64,000 bases of DNA from Holothuria scabra (GCA_037179385.1 CM074196.1:31331986-31395985); one strand, 5' to 3'. Counted from the first letter of the stretch, positions 27,801 to 42,800 are shown. The notes: generated by a model from the letters alone, not told the origin. A program made the numbers and translations.

Positions 27801-30800
27801 GTTGTGTAAGCAATTAAGAATATCTCAGTTATTAGGGGAAGACTAGAAAAACATTAATCTATTCAAGAAGTACTTAAAGAAATCTTTTTTGTTATTGAAT
27901 GTGGATAATTAATTTTACCTGGCTAAAAAATAAATAAATTATCAAATAAATAAATAATTAAAAAAATCTGGCTAAGAGTAACCATCAAACTAGCAGCAAT
28001 TCTTTATATACAATCATGTAAATATTTTAGGAGTCATATCCGTATTTATATATTCTAGTTGTGTAAGCAATCAAGAACATCTCAGTTATTAGGGCCAGAC
28101 TAGAAAAGCTTGCAAGCTTCATCTGGTTCCTTTTCTACTGTCTTCATACTCACGTTTCTTGTAAATATTATTACGTATTGTATCATAATAATAATGATAA
28201 TGAATGTACGTTTGTATGTAGTACAGTTGAAAAAACAACAACAACAACAACAATTACTTTGCCTCCTAACTTGGGGCAAAATTGTCAGTGCAGACGCTGT
28301 ACCCCTGACAAGGCCCGTTCTAACGCGGTTATTGACGGCAGGATTTCTAACAGGTACAGCGCGCAGTCTCGGGATACTGTGTTCAAGTTGCTGAGGGCCT
28401 TATGGTTAGGGGCAAAGTCCTGTTGGGACTTCAGTTGGGAAAATACCAAGAAGTACAAATTACGTTTTAGTTTCCATCTAGCTGTAAAAGTCCCAGGAAT
28501 GTTATTTAGTTCGCGTAAACAGGCGATGTCCTTTGCCCAGCCACAGACCCGTTGGGTCACATAAGACAAAGCCTCTGTGGGATCCATAGGAAGCATTAAA
28601 GGCATATTCTGGAGACAAAATCCATCAACTTTAAATAAGCAGAAAAATTTTCCCTTTCAGAAGGTGAAAACTGCATTTCAATAGCTTATAGCATTTGGAA
28701 GGTACAAATTTTGAAAGTAATGCAAATTTTTCTTGGGATTTGATGCATCACGGGTAATCTGTGATGTCATCGTGGCACATTAATTTGACATTGCATTCAA
28801 TTTATTTATAATTATGATGGCGCTGCAGACAATGTTACACAACATTGTTGATTGTGCACTACGTATGATGAAGGGTAATGCTAGATCTACAGGAAAAGAT
28901 ATTCAAACATTCCAACAGTATCAAATCTCAAGGACAAAGAGGACGTTCAATTATAAAGAAAAACAAAAGGAATTTGGAGCAATGTACCCACATTAAATAA
29001 CGTTATGTGGCTTTTTTGAAAAGCAGAGGTTTTTTTTAAAGGAATGATCAATCTTTAAAGTGAGATATCTTGAGTTAGGGGAATGGTATTGTGACAGGGT
29101 TTGAAGGACATTATGTGGAATATCCTTGTTTTTCTTACAAGACAGAGGCGAAAAACCACCAGAACATGCCTATGAAAGAGGTACAATATAGGGTCACATC
29201 AAGTTTTCATAAGTTTATAAACTTTATTCGAAGCATTTTGGTGAAATTTGCACTGAAATCCGAGGAGTGGTTCTCAAGATCGGGAAGGGGGGGGGGGCAA
29301 AGTTGTCACATTTTCAACAAAAAGTGAACTTGAAGCAAGCACATATGACATCCTATCCCGCACATAAATGGACAGGCTTTTGTGTTTGTTGTGATTGCAT
29401 AAGTAGCATGAGAATTTTACAAACATTGCATTTCAAAAAGGGAAGTCCTACTCCCATTAACATCAAGGTCAACACAATAGCCTGAAACAAGATCCCAAGG
29501 GCACTATGGTTCCTTGCATTAAAGATGATTTCTTTTTTTTTAGGGAGTTGCAAGGTAAGGCATAATTGGCACCTTTAGCCCCAATGACTTTTGGCTTTCA
29601 CCCAAAAACATATGGGCACATTAAATTTCAAATCAAACGCTTGCAGTTTGAGAGAAATTTAACACTTGGATTTTTCAAGTTATCACCCTGTATACCTCCC
29701 ATTTCCATGTGACAAATACATACACACATCACCTTCACTAAATTGTCATTTACTTGAGTTTGGGGCAGTATATGAGGGCAGGTAATTGGCATTGCCCTTT
29801 TGGTCCATCTCAATAATTCAAATCCAGACCTAGGAAAAAAATCACAAAGGTCAAATATAGTCAAAGTAGGTCAACACTGCATTTTACAAACACATCTGTC
29901 CCTTGTGCAAGGAAATGCAACAGTCATCTGGTCATCCCTGACAACCAAAGCTTATGATGGAGACCTAGAAATTATGCCTTGGTTGTCAATGTCATTTGGA
30001 CTACCTATGTGTTTGCCTCAAAGGGAAAAATAAGCAAAGGCCCAAAAGTCTGCTACAATTTCTTTTTCAGGGAATAAACATAGCTTTGTAATTTTATCTA
30101 ATAAATGACTTTCAACTTGAACTTTCAACCTGAAGAGGGTTTTCAAAAAGGCAAAGTAGTACCAGTAGTGTGAAAGCAGAGGTAAAGAAGAGAAACTGCT
30201 TTTATATTTTGGTATTGTGATGTAAACACAATATTACAAGAATTAAAGTCAAACCTTGCATTGTAAATAAGTTTATTAAATACTGTTTTTGAGGAAAAGG
30301 TATCTTTTAAAATAAAAATTGCATTACTGGCATGATTGCTAACTTAACTGCTTTAAGACTGAGAGGGGGTTATAATTCTTCTTCTCTTTTAAACATTGCA
30401 TTTGTCAAAAGGCATTAAACTTCAGTTGGATTTTATTATACCAATTAAACAAACTGAAGACATATCACCCAAAAATTCTAAGGGACATGTGTGCCATAAG
30501 GCATAAAAGCATCCAGATAGCCTCTTTTGCTTTTTCTTTTGAGTTTTAAGTTGCTATAGTACAACAGCTTACTTAGAGCAGAGCTTTTTATTTTTCTTTC
30601 GTATTACTAAAAAAAACTGTTTTAGCTTGCAAACGTATTTTGCATTTGTCGTGGGGGACAACCAAGTTTTGGGAAGGACAACCAATTTCCAAAACAGGCT
30701 GTCCTATGGACAAACAGATATATTTGCTTCAGGATCATCCCTGATTGTGTGACCTCCCTTTATCATTTGGTTATTGAATTATCACATTTTATGCCTCACA

Positions 30801-33800
30801 TTCCAAAGCATTTAACACACAAACATACACACACACCACTAACTTTTCACTGAAATGACAATAACTCAAGTTAGCAACATCATAGGAGGGTAGTATAAGT
30901 GCCTTTGTTGTTCGTCTCAACAAGAAAAATCCAGGCATCACAAAAAGTCACAAAGGTCAAATGAGGAACACAACTTTCCATTAAGCCACCCCCCTATGTT
31001 ACTTGGTTATTGAGATATTGCACTCCATACCTAGCTTGCATATGACCTACACACGTGATTGTCAATACACACACTTAAATGTCAATAACTCAAGTTAGGA
31101 AAATCCTAGGAGGGTAGTGTAATTGCCTTTTTGATTTATCTGATCAAGAGGAATCCAGGCGTCCCCAAAATATTTACAAAGGTCACAAGGTAAAATGAGG
31201 TCAAGTGAGGTAAATCTAGGTCATCAAATTTACTTTACTTAGACGAACACAAATCTCCATTACATCACCCCTCTAAAATGTTTCAGTGCCAAGATAATGT
31301 AATTTTAAGGATTTTTACATTAAGTCCCACCCACTCATTAATATGCAAGATATGACCACCAAAACAATAGGGCACATCTACTCAATATAATACATGTACC
31401 AACCAAGTTTAATGAAAATTGAGCTTTCCGTTATTGAGTTATCATGTCACATACCTCACATTCCAATGCACACATTAAGCCCTGTACACTCATTAATATG
31501 CAAGATATGGGCACCAAAAACAATAGGGCATAATTATCTCCTAAATATGATACGCGTACACACCAAGTTTGGAAAAATTGCGTACTCGGTTATTGAGTTA
31601 TCGTGTCACATACCTCGCATTCCAATGTGTCACATACACACATACACACACATACATACGCCAACTTGACTACATAGGTTTCTTTGTTGACACAAGGAAT
31701 CAAAAACGAGGGGAAAAACATTCCTTGTCAATGTGAGTAAGTGATGTATAACCTATGCTGCCCCCAATTTCACTTTGGAATACAAATCTAATAAAAAATA
31801 TTAACGGATATCTCGAGATATCTGATTTAGACGCGAGTTTTCACCACACTTTGTATCTTTCACATGAGAAAATTAAAATTTTGCTTAAATTTGCCTTCAA
31901 GGTTTAAGTATATATTTTATGATAAGTACAGTGCATTCGGTCCAGGTCCGATTAGGGGGTATGTGGGGTAAATGCCCCACTCCCCCATTGATGCTGCCAC
32001 AGTATATGTGAGGATGCAAGCTGTAGCTATCCTTAAAATTGTGAAAGAAATTACCCCCATCTCACGAAGGCCTGCACAACCCACAGAAGTACCTTGTTCT
32101 TTTTCAACAGCCTGAGGGAGTTGCTCTGGCAACTCACTGTTTTCAAGAGCCTTAAGAACCAGGCACACGTGGCAACATTCGGATACTTTGCACTTATCTA
32201 CTGTCCCAATTCCAAGTACCCTACCATATAAGGCCTATCGAACTCCATTCAGCAGACTGGGGGCCTAGTCAGTAGTCCACGCCCACGTTAAAAAATAAAT
32301 ATGTCGGATGTTCCAGGCTCCTATTTAATCTATTATTTTGAGGGAAATACATCAGTGTAGTCTTGTGTACTGGCCTTTGCAAGGAACCCTAGCGAAATTT
32401 GCGCTGTCTTGAGCTGTTTAGCCCACCCAACGTGCAAAGTTAAAATTTACTGGTCGTTTACACTCTTCATCGTTTTCTGTTATTCATAATTTCTGTTTTT
32501 ATGTCTTCTTTTAGCACGAGGGCATATGTGGGAGAGTAAATGCTTTGTGAATTATTTACTGACGGTTACGGAAATACTTTTAGGGGCGATTTTTGGGAAG
32601 GTCAATTAGGTACAAATGTATGAGCTAATGACATCTCTATGGGGTGGGGAAAGAAGTTTGAGAGGGGCCCTGTCCAGTTCGTACCTGAAAAGGCGTCTGA
32701 ATCCCGAAAGTGCACATGTATTCAACCAGAGAGTTGCAGTTCCCTGATTGAACCTCATCAGCATGAGTTTCTTACCTGCGCCACCTTCAAATCCATCAAG
32801 CTGCAGCAACTGGTAGTTAGTGTCGGCATTTCCAATTCTTACATTGCGATACCTGGAGATGTCAGAAACGCCAGACTGGTCTGTCACCTGGATCAACATC
32901 TCTACATTCCCAAGTTTATTCAAAAGGTGTAACTTCTCCAGACCCAGCCAGAACGAGCCATCCAAATTTCCGAAGCCTGTTACGTAGTCCGCCATATCCC
33001 GGTAGAAGTTGCCTCCAGTGCCGTCGCGAACGAGAATAGTCTGCAACATTAAGAGACGATTGTTTCAAATTTTGTAGGGGCGCCTGCACTTTAAAATGAT
33101 TAGGACTGCACTTCATACCTCGCTTTGGTATTTCATGAGAATGAGATCGACTAGCTTCAGTGCAGGGGCAAAGGTCTGGTGTACTGAGGGGCGCAAAAAT
33201 CTTCCAACAGCCGGGATCTCGGATCGTGTCCGTGATCGGGCTCCACTGAAAGCAATCCGTCCACACGAACGAATGACACACCTATAACACACAAACAAAC
33301 ACGCATGCACCACACACACACACAAAATAGCCAGATTGCTCATTATATATATGCAGTGCTATTTGCTTTAAAATAGGCTCAAAATTGACGTTCTCTCGAA
33401 GCAATAAAGTAATCTGCGAAACACAAGTTTACATGTTTTTTTTTTTTTTTTTTCTGCGGCTCTGCCTTTTGCTTTTTAAGATCTCCCTGAATTATCTGAT
33501 AATTGTGGAGCAAAACGATTGTTTGTTGCCAAAACAAATTATGCAATTGGTCAGGCACAAAACTGTTACAAGTCACGATACCACAACCTTCAACTATCCC
33601 TTTCTTTAATGAAAATTTCAGTTTAATCGGATTTCCAGGCAGCAGTCTTTTTACTTCTATTTTCTAACTCATTAAAATCAATCTCTATAGCATTTAAAAG
33701 AGTTAAAGTTTATCATGTTCTTTCTATCACAAATGGTTTTCGAACTATTCGGCTACAAAATCTTTCAGCACTTCATACCCTTCTAATACCTATACCTTAA

Positions 33801-36800
33801 AAAATGTACAGGGACTTCTTAGACGTCTAACCCTTTAAAGCTGTACTGGGACTTCGCCTTTTGACCCTACTTATTAAGGGTTCCATGCTTTGCGTTCGAC
33901 AAATGCGCTTGGCGTGCAGTTTTGATTTCGACGTTATTCCCCTGCCATCCCCTCCAAAAGTTGAAAATCTGTGTCTCTGCTCGGGTGGAGCAGTTAAGTT
34001 TCGTTTAGTCCCCCAACACCTAGGAGAACCCCCTTTCTTATTTCCCGTCTAAATTTTCCTCAATTTTGATCATTTTCATTGCAGAAAGTTCCCTCTTTTC
34101 ATTCGCTATGGAGTACACCCAATGGCATTTTAGGACCTTTGAAAAGGAAAAAACTTTCTACAGTGAAGGGACACACCCCCTCCTCACCTCATTACCCTCT
34201 CCCAGGACGGCTTTCACCCTTCGGACCCCTCTTAGGAAAAAAAACCCTATCCACCCCCTGCATTCTGAGAACTGGACATATGTTGACAAAATGAACCTAT
34301 CTTTATTTTTAGTATCCCGAGTAACGAAGAAAGTTTCTCTACAAAGTCTGGAACAGATGACTTGTTTTTAAGTGAAGCCAAGTGGTTTTTCCAGTTAAGG
34401 ACGAAGTATTTGGCTAGTGAAGCGGTAATGAAGATCCGAGTTTTTTCTCTCTCGGCCCCTGATGATAAGTTACTGAAATACACCTTCAAACTGAGTGGAA
34501 GATATAAGTCGATCGATTTCCGCCTAAGTTTTGTATGATTCTGGACGGTGGCGATAGAGAGGGAGGGGGCTTCCCCCGATTTTGTCACCGGCCCCGTTAG
34601 GTCAGTAATTAGCTGCATGAGTTAACCGAAAAAATAAATAAGGCACCTCTCACGAGAAATAATTTTCCACCCAGAGATATGCTTTAAGGCCCAGTTCTCT
34701 CACCCCACACAGTACCAATTCTCGTAACCTTCTTACTGTAGCCCCTCCCACAATTGTCTGAAATTCATCCTTATCCAGACACAATCTCAGTTTATTGCTT
34801 CAGGGTGAGTATAGAAAAATCCAATTTATATAATCAAAACACTCTCAGTACCGTTCATGCTGTGTAATATAAGCCTTTGGCACTCTGCATTGTTTGAATT
34901 AGCTGTCAATGAAAGAGTTGAGTCAATTGAGAATTTTGGTACCCGGGTACCAAAATTGTAGTTTGGTTGAGAGGTTTGGCCCCTTAAACCTCAGAGCTAA
35001 TGGGAGTTTCGCCCTCTAGACCCACCGTCAGGAATGGGCCACCATAAGCACGGTTTGCGCTGAAAAATTTGCCGCGAAGATTGTCATTCCTCCTTAGTTC
35101 CCCCCCCCCCTTCCCTTATTTTACCATTCTGACACCACCTTCTGGTTCCAGGTGTAAGACGCGGATAGAACTTCAAATCTTAATTTATTTACTTTCCCGC
35201 TCAAATTGCAAAGACGTTTTCACAACCGTCATGATGCAAGAGACATAAAACATTGGCAGAAAAATTGAGACTGATTATTTTAAGAGTTTTAAAAGGAAGT
35301 TTTCACTCACCGTCCATCCACCACCGTCAGTCACCATGTCACATACGACCTCAAATGGGGAAAGTGCTCCAATTGGCCGAAGCATGTATTTACCGCTCCC
35401 TGTTAGTCCATTTTCCAATGCACTACTGCAATCTCCGATTACTGTCAAAGGATAAAGAGATATAGGCTTGCTTACATCTTTTCAACCGTCTCTTAGACAG
35501 CTATCTCAAACGGACGCCCTCGTATGGTGAGTAACACCGGAGTCAGTTACGAGATTGAACGGCTTAATTTTTAACGAATTGGTCTCAGACTCTCAGTCCG
35601 GCCAGTTGTGGCTGACGGGCTTATTTTGTCTCCTCCATTGCTTATGTTCAGCATCAAGCACAATGGAAGCATATGTTCATGATCTTTAAGTCTCCGTCCA
35701 GGAGTCAAACCCCAGACCGCTAAGAGACGTGCGGTCATGTAACCAAATGGACTGAGCTTTGTTTATAATTAGTGACATTGGAGACCCTAGACAGGCCCTA
35801 GCTGAGGGGGACAACCAACCCGGGAAGGCAAAGCTCCCCTGAATGTCCCTGGGAAGTTTGAAGATTGTCATTTACTCATGGTCCACTGAACACAATATTT
35901 TCCCCAAAAGTGCCTTTTTATGTTGCTAACGAGGGCCTGGGACCAGATTAAAAATCTGCTCGACGTTGACTTGTGTTCCAGATAAACTACCTCATACGTC
36001 AAACAGAACTTAGCCTTATTGACTTTTCATAATCTGTGAGTATGCAATGATAAATTACAGAGTCGTACCAGTATCTTCATTTCATACATTTACGCTACAT
36101 AACTTGCGACACTCTAGCACAGATCTGTAAAAAGCTATAGTATCAGCTACTTTGGCAGGTAAGTGCACGCTAAAAATTGTCCTCTGGAATGAAACGCTGT
36201 TTTGCCCTAATTAAGGTAAACATGTTAATTCCTTAACATATGTTCAACTCCCGACATTACGTCTGCCATTCCTTAATACTGTGTTCAATGAATGAGCGTG
36301 GCTGGCGTGGAAACGTAGGAACTTTTTATTCGACGGCACAAAGAGTGTTCAGAAAAGCGTTTACTTCATCTGTTCATAAGCATTGTTTTGAAAGTTAAAA
36401 TAAACCGTCTTTCAAGTTCAGATATGGTTCAAGTCATTCCTTCCATCCAAACCATATATTCTGGATACAAAATTCCTTGACTTCGAAATGCCCTTTTTCA
36501 AGGAACCAAAACTGCATATCTCAATAGCATGTAGGGTTAAGAAGATACCTATTTTCAAAGCATCGCAACATTAAAGACAGTCATTCGTCACCCCAAACTA
36601 CAGTTTCAGTATACATATATCAAAACTCTCAGTTGGTACAGCTCTTTGATTGGCATCACATTCAAACAATGCACCATAGCTAAATTACACAGCATGGGCA
36701 CTGAGAGTGTCTTGATTACACATTATGGACTTGTATGGCCACTTGGACAAGCCATGAAGCAATAAACTAGGATTGTGTCTGTATAAAGATGAGTTATAGA

Positions 36801-39800
36801 TAAATGTGGGAGGGGCTTGAAGTAAGTAGGTTGGGAGAATTGGAACTGTTTGGGATGATGAAAATATGCCTTTAATTTGGCATTAACTTCCAGTTTTTTT
36901 ATCAAATTGATGCTGCTGCTAAGAATATTTAGCAACACTGTTTGTATACCCTACATACGTTGTAGGGATATGCTGGATCTACAGAAAAATAAATCCCATT
37001 ATTCTATCAGCATCCAATTTTTAAGGACAAACAGGACCTTCAATTAAAAAGAAAATATAAGGAATCTGAAACAATGTGCCCACTTTACTTAACATCCCCT
37101 TACTTCGTTGAGACGTGAAGGTATTTTTAAGTATCAAAATTAAGCAGTCTTCAAAATAAGATACTTCGAGTTAGGTAGAATTTATTGTAACAGAGCTTGG
37201 AGGAAATAGTCTGGGACATTTTTTTATGTCATACAAGACCCTAGCTAGTAGAAATGCCACCAGAATATCCATTTCAGTCGCCTGAGGGTATTTTACAACC
37301 CCCTACTTTAGGCTTCCTCGATCAAATTTTCCTAAGTACCACATTTTTAAATGTTACTGATATAATGCGCCACTGATCGCCGTCCTGGGGGAGGGGGTGC
37401 CCCCTTTACTTTTGAGAATTTTGCATTTCAGAAGGAGCTTTACCTGCAAAATGGTGCAAAATATGTTCAATTTTCCAGGCCAAAATTTTTCACAAACTTT
37501 TCAATTTTTGCCGAATGGACAAGACCCTGACTCTAATAAATGTAAACAGTGAGGGTGATTTTACTTTCGCACATCGAAAAGTTTCGGTCATAAATATCAC
37601 AAATGCGTTACAGTGTGTGGACTCATGGTGTATTGCTCGGTTTTTTGCTTAACGTAGCACTTGGGGTTGTGTTTTAAGGTCTGGCTAATTTGGATTTGTG
37701 ATGTTCGTACTATAACACATCCAGGGAATACTTTTTGATTGGGCACACCCTTTAATTTCGTCGTGAACCATTAATTTATGGGAAATGATGTCTATAAACA
37801 AAAATGTGCTTTTCACCCAAATTTATATAATTTAAAGGATTAATACTTCTAGCCAGTAATATATCGAAATGGCTAAACGCGTTTCTGGTAGCTGCATGTC
37901 ATAGGTAGCAGGAGGAAAAGAGTTGGTTTCATTTGGGTCCATAATTTTGTCGTAAACCGCGTTTTCATGTCATGAAATAACTCATATTTTGAGGAAATTC
38001 CCCGAAATTGTGACGTCACAAAACTTTGGAATCGTCAAAAGTCATGTATTTCAAATGAAAATTGGCGTTTCATGGGTTGCTTTCACCTAGACTTTCATTT
38101 CGGAGCATAACTGATTAAAGTTACTTTAATTAGAACCATATAGAAATTTTGGTTTGAAATGAGCAAATGATCGTTTTTGTACAAAACTTTTCGATACGTG
38201 TGAGAACAAATAAGATGTTATTATATCCTTGTCGGTATGTGACGACAGTCTGTGGGAAGTGTTAGATTTTACAGTACCTATTTTTTAAAACAGAACAATT
38301 CTTGTGCAAAAGGTTATGAAAAGGGTTACGTTTTTCCAATATTCTCCCAGTAACTTTTTTGCTCCAATCCAAACCACGTGGCGCGCCACAAGTGGGGCGT
38401 GCGCCACTATTTGAGGAAGCTTGCCATACTCAGAGTAACCAGTTATGTTCTCATTACACAAACAGACGAAGATATCTAGAAAACTTACCACATTCCCCCT
38501 CATATAACTTTTCCAAAGTTTCGTCGCCCCTCTCACACTGAGCAATGTCAAGAGCACACGGACTGCTGTAGGTAATACCGTCCGTTCCACACAGTGGTTC
38601 GTAGATTGAAGGGCAAAACATTGGACAGACTGGAAAAGACAAAAACATTCACAATTAGTAATCTTTGAAGAACATTCCAAGCTGGGGAAACATTTATACA
38701 GACCGTCCACGAGGTCTTACATTAAGTACAGCATTAGCCGTTCTGTATCTTTTTTACAATTTCGACACGTGCCACACTTGAAAAGCAGAGTAGTGCTTGG
38801 ATAAACTCAAAGGGGGGAAGCTGAAGCCAAAAATTAATTTTCATGTGTGAAAGAAGAACTACATATATTCATCGCGGGGAAATCGAGATCGGACATGTAT
38901 TTCTTGAGATATCAGCAAGTTAACCCAATAGATTTGTGTTCCAAAGTGAGATTGAAGGCAGCAAAGATTATGCCACTTCCTCACTTTAACAAGGAACGCT
39001 ACGTTTCCCTCTGTTTTTTTAGACTGTTGTGTTGACCTTGACGTTGATAGGAATAAAAACTCCCTATGGGCATTACAAAAGTTTGAAAGAAGTTCTCATG
39101 CCACTTATTCAATCACATTTTGGTAAAATGCCACCGTTGAGGAGAAAATATGCTTTTAAGTTCAAAGAAAAACAAAAGACTGTCCGTTAATTTGGGGATG
39201 ACATTAGGTCATGGGCTTGTTTCGAGTTCACTTTTGTTGGAAATGTGACAACTTTACGCATATCTTGAGAACCAAACATCACACTTCAATGCAAATTTCA
39301 CCAAAATGCTAAGAATAAGTAACACTCTGACATATCAAAACTTGATATGATTTAAACCATTCTTCTAACTTGCATGTACACTCTAAAAAATATTTAAACG
39401 ATTTTGTTTAAAAATTAGGATACACACGCAAAATGAGTATTTCTACTCGAAATAAGTGAGTACTTCAACTCAATTTGTGCAAAATTTTACACAAATTGCT
39501 GAATTTGTGCAAAATTTTACACAAATTGAGTTGAAGTACTCACTTATTTCGAGTAGAAATACTCATTTTCGTGAGTATCCTAATTTTTAAACAAAATCGT
39601 TTAAATATTTTTTTAGAGTGTAGTTGATTACTTTATCGAGCGATGAAAACCGTGTTTATTCTGCTGGCTTCGACTGTTCATATTTTGTATTCCACTGGAA
39701 AATTCGCTCTAGGATTTCGGCCATTCACTTCACTTTCTTTTCGTTCATAGGTGATGAAATTCATGCACAAATGAAATAAAGCCTGTTTTATCAAATTTAA

Positions 39801-42800
39801 TGATACGTATTTTTTCAAATTTGATCATCTTGAACATATGTATACTACTTCCAAGTGTCATGTGACAATGATTTTGAATCTTTTGATATCAAAACTATTC
39901 GCAGAGCTCTTTGCCAGGAGCATTTAAAACTCCATGGCCTACAGTCGACACAATACCTGATCTGCCATGGCGGTGGAACACATAGGCGCTCTATAGGGAA
40001 CTTTTCGTCCACTTCTTTTCGTCACTTCAGTAGCTAGTAAATTAACTTCGTTGACTTGAGCCCGCAGCTTTAATGAGAGTTTACCTATTATAACCCCTCC
40101 TCCCATCAGTCGAAACTCCTTAACTAGGCTGTCACCAAGTAAGATCTTTGAGATGAATAAGCAACTGGGATAACTAGTTTTTGGGAGGACAGAGGACGGA
40201 GGACGGAATTACTGAAAGATGTGATGTAACCATGTTGACAGTTACCCCAAGGAGAGAACCAAGTTTTTTCGGTTCAGCCTATATCCCTACGAAAAGCCAA
40301 CGAACGGGCTACAGCCAAGTGCGCTTCGCAGGCTAGTTGACAGCTATGAATAAAATTGTTCTTCAAGCGTTTTCTGGATTCTCGGCCTCTCAGCCTAATC
40401 CGTGGATATGGTTTGTTTCCCCCAAAAGTAAATGGAACGACCCGCACTCTTTAACAAGAAACGACGAAGCTTGCTAACCATTGCCCTAATATCTGACCTT
40501 ATACCTAATCCTAACTAAGAATATAACCGGTAATATACAATCTAGAAACACCTTGCGAAACATTGCGAAAGATTAGAAATCAGTTTTACCTGGAACAAAT
40601 ACTCTTGAGATGAAGGTCTCGCCAGGTCCGTCTTCTTTGATAGGTGTAATTTTGATTGTGTGCTCCTCTCCAACGGTAATTTCAGTTGTGTTGAATGAAA
40701 GTGTAGATGGTGGCAGACGGATTTCGGGTTTCACTCCTTCTGGCGTGATCAAAGTTGCGATATAGCCAATCACACCCTCTGGTTGAGTCCATGATAATGT
40801 GGCCTCCTTCCAATTGACATTAAGGACAGGGTCAATTATTCTGAAAAGTTCTGGCTGAAGCTCTACATAACAAAACACAGGTAAAATATTATACACTGAC
40901 CAGTCTAATCACTTACCAGTTGACCAGTCAAATTTAATTTAGTTGTACACTGTATATCGATGTTGTAAATATTGGACATACGCCGAAAATTAACCGACTC
41001 CCGACATGATTTGGCAACTCTTTGGATGTAGGGACGTTCGGAAATATTTGGCCATTCTGACGAAAGATTAAGTGTCGTAAAGAAAAATATCGAAACGAAA
41101 GCCTTCGGTAACCTTTTTACGGATTACGTAAAGACCAAGTGACTTCATGATTAATATGTAAAAAATGAATAATTCAGATATTAACTATGAAGTCGCATAG
41201 TCGTGACGTGATCCGAGAAAATGTTAATAAAGGCCTGTGTTAAGTTCAGATTTTTTTCATGACGAGTACGACACTCCATCTTCTAAAGACTTCGTAGAAA
41301 AAGTTGTCCTGGGGATAGCAGACTTGAGACCGGAAGATAGTGAAGAGATTAAACGTGAACTGAGCGGGTAACTATGAACTTTTAATGAAATAAAATCCAG
41401 AACTAAAGGAAAGCTCCTGACGAAGAAGTTTTTTTATTTTCCAACTTGAGGAAACAGCTGGCCCATCCCTAGTTATAGGTCAAATTTTAAGACAGTTTTG
41501 CGGACATACAGATGTCGTGGGAAAACTCTCGAAAGACTTTTCGAGATCCCGCGACCTAGGAACACCCTTTCCAACATTAAGCTCGGATGACACCGGGCAC
41601 GACTTTCCACTGCGCATAATGGTGATCAACCCCGTCAGTTGGGGTCTTGGCGGTGTGAACAGGCTTTCACGTCTATGATTTTCAATCGTCGGGCCCTGAA
41701 CTAAACATACAATTTTAGTACAATAATGCAGTATGTGCCTTTTAGCACAGGTCACACCTCCAGGACTACCAAAAAGTGTCTACAATATATGTAAATTGTC
41801 TACGACCAGACGACGAAGAGTCTTTAATAGTCATATAGCCTCGGTCTGACCCATGGAAAAGCATTTTCAGGACATGCACGAACATTACATTACAACGAGT
41901 TCATCAGAACACAGAGTACTAGAAAGGGGGGGGGGGGTATAAAATTTAAATGCCAACTTTTCTCACCCCAAACAGTACCAATTGTCCCAACCTTCTTACT
42001 TAAGGCCCTCCCAAAATTGCCTGAAATTCATCCCCATCCAGACGCAATCTAGGTTTATTGACTTAAAGATTAGTCTAGAAAAGCTCAAGGTGTATTGTGA
42101 AGACACTCTCAGTACAGTTGATTCTGTGTAATAAAGCCTTTGGTATTCTACATTATTTGAATTAGCTGTCAATTGGAGCTAAGCGAGTTGAAAATTTCCG
42201 TACGCCCCTACAAGAATTAAAGTTTGGGGTGAGTGAATTGACCCTTTAAAGTGTACCTCAAGTCAAAAATTTGCAATATATTACAGAGCTGAAACATGAA
42301 TTCAAACAGCCCAACTCCCATTTTCCTAGGACATTCCCGAGCTGAGATTACAGGTTAAAAATTAACTCATTTTTAAAAGGTAAGTGTGACAAGAAAATGA
42401 CAAAATTGGTTGTTGAATGTAAAAAAGCATCATGAAAATAGCCATAATTTCCATCAGAATCCATCAAAAATTTACCATCTTCAACAGCAATCTATGATCT
42501 GCACTAATAAACATGAGCTCAAAATTCAAATCTTGTAACGTTATGAGAGGAATACGCCATGTATGGCTAATGTTGCTAATGTTACAATCTTCATTTAAGG
42601 GACAGTTATAACCTAAGTTTGTCCTGAGGGTTTTATGTTGGAACTTTTAATTGTGTCCTTGAAAATCATCAGTATCAATCACCAACCATAAACTATCTGA
42701 TGAGTAATTAGTTAAGAAATAATTTATATAGGTTAAAAAAAGAAATGTCAACACGACGCAACACTCCATATTTTGCATAAGCGACAAGTTTCTTCAGAAA

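Larger units (their letters stand above)
26440..28252 (+). mobile_element. Truncated, inactive non-LTR retrotransposon
   Basis: Residual reverse-transcriptase sequence runs from a QYGFRKDHST-like start near 26460 to a C-terminal LWNSLNISIRNAP segment near 27590. A 3' UTR then ends in (CAA)n near 28252. The 5' half (endonuclease) is missing, as in typical 5'-truncated LINE copies. The style of the RT motifs fits the Jockey superfamily (CR1, L2 or Rex-like). It lies in the last intron of the FReD gene, on the opposite strand. Confidence 0.85.

Noticed and set aside
28110..28605. Overlapping frames of 94-128 codons on both strands just after the LINE tail
   Set aside because: Begin in the LINE (CAA)n tail and share no domain; no splice or homology support on either strand.
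32639..33343. Open frames on both strands around FReD exon 6
   Set aside because: Overlap the real exon or run through intron and (CA)n sequence, and show no domain.
35690..35770. tRNA gene on the minus strand
   Set aside because: Box-like motifs exist, but no convincing cloverleaf or acceptor stem by eye; kept only as a possible SINE.
41480..41755. 91-codon minus-strand frame
   Set aside because: Not bounded by splice sites in phase with the gene and no domain; likely old repeat.
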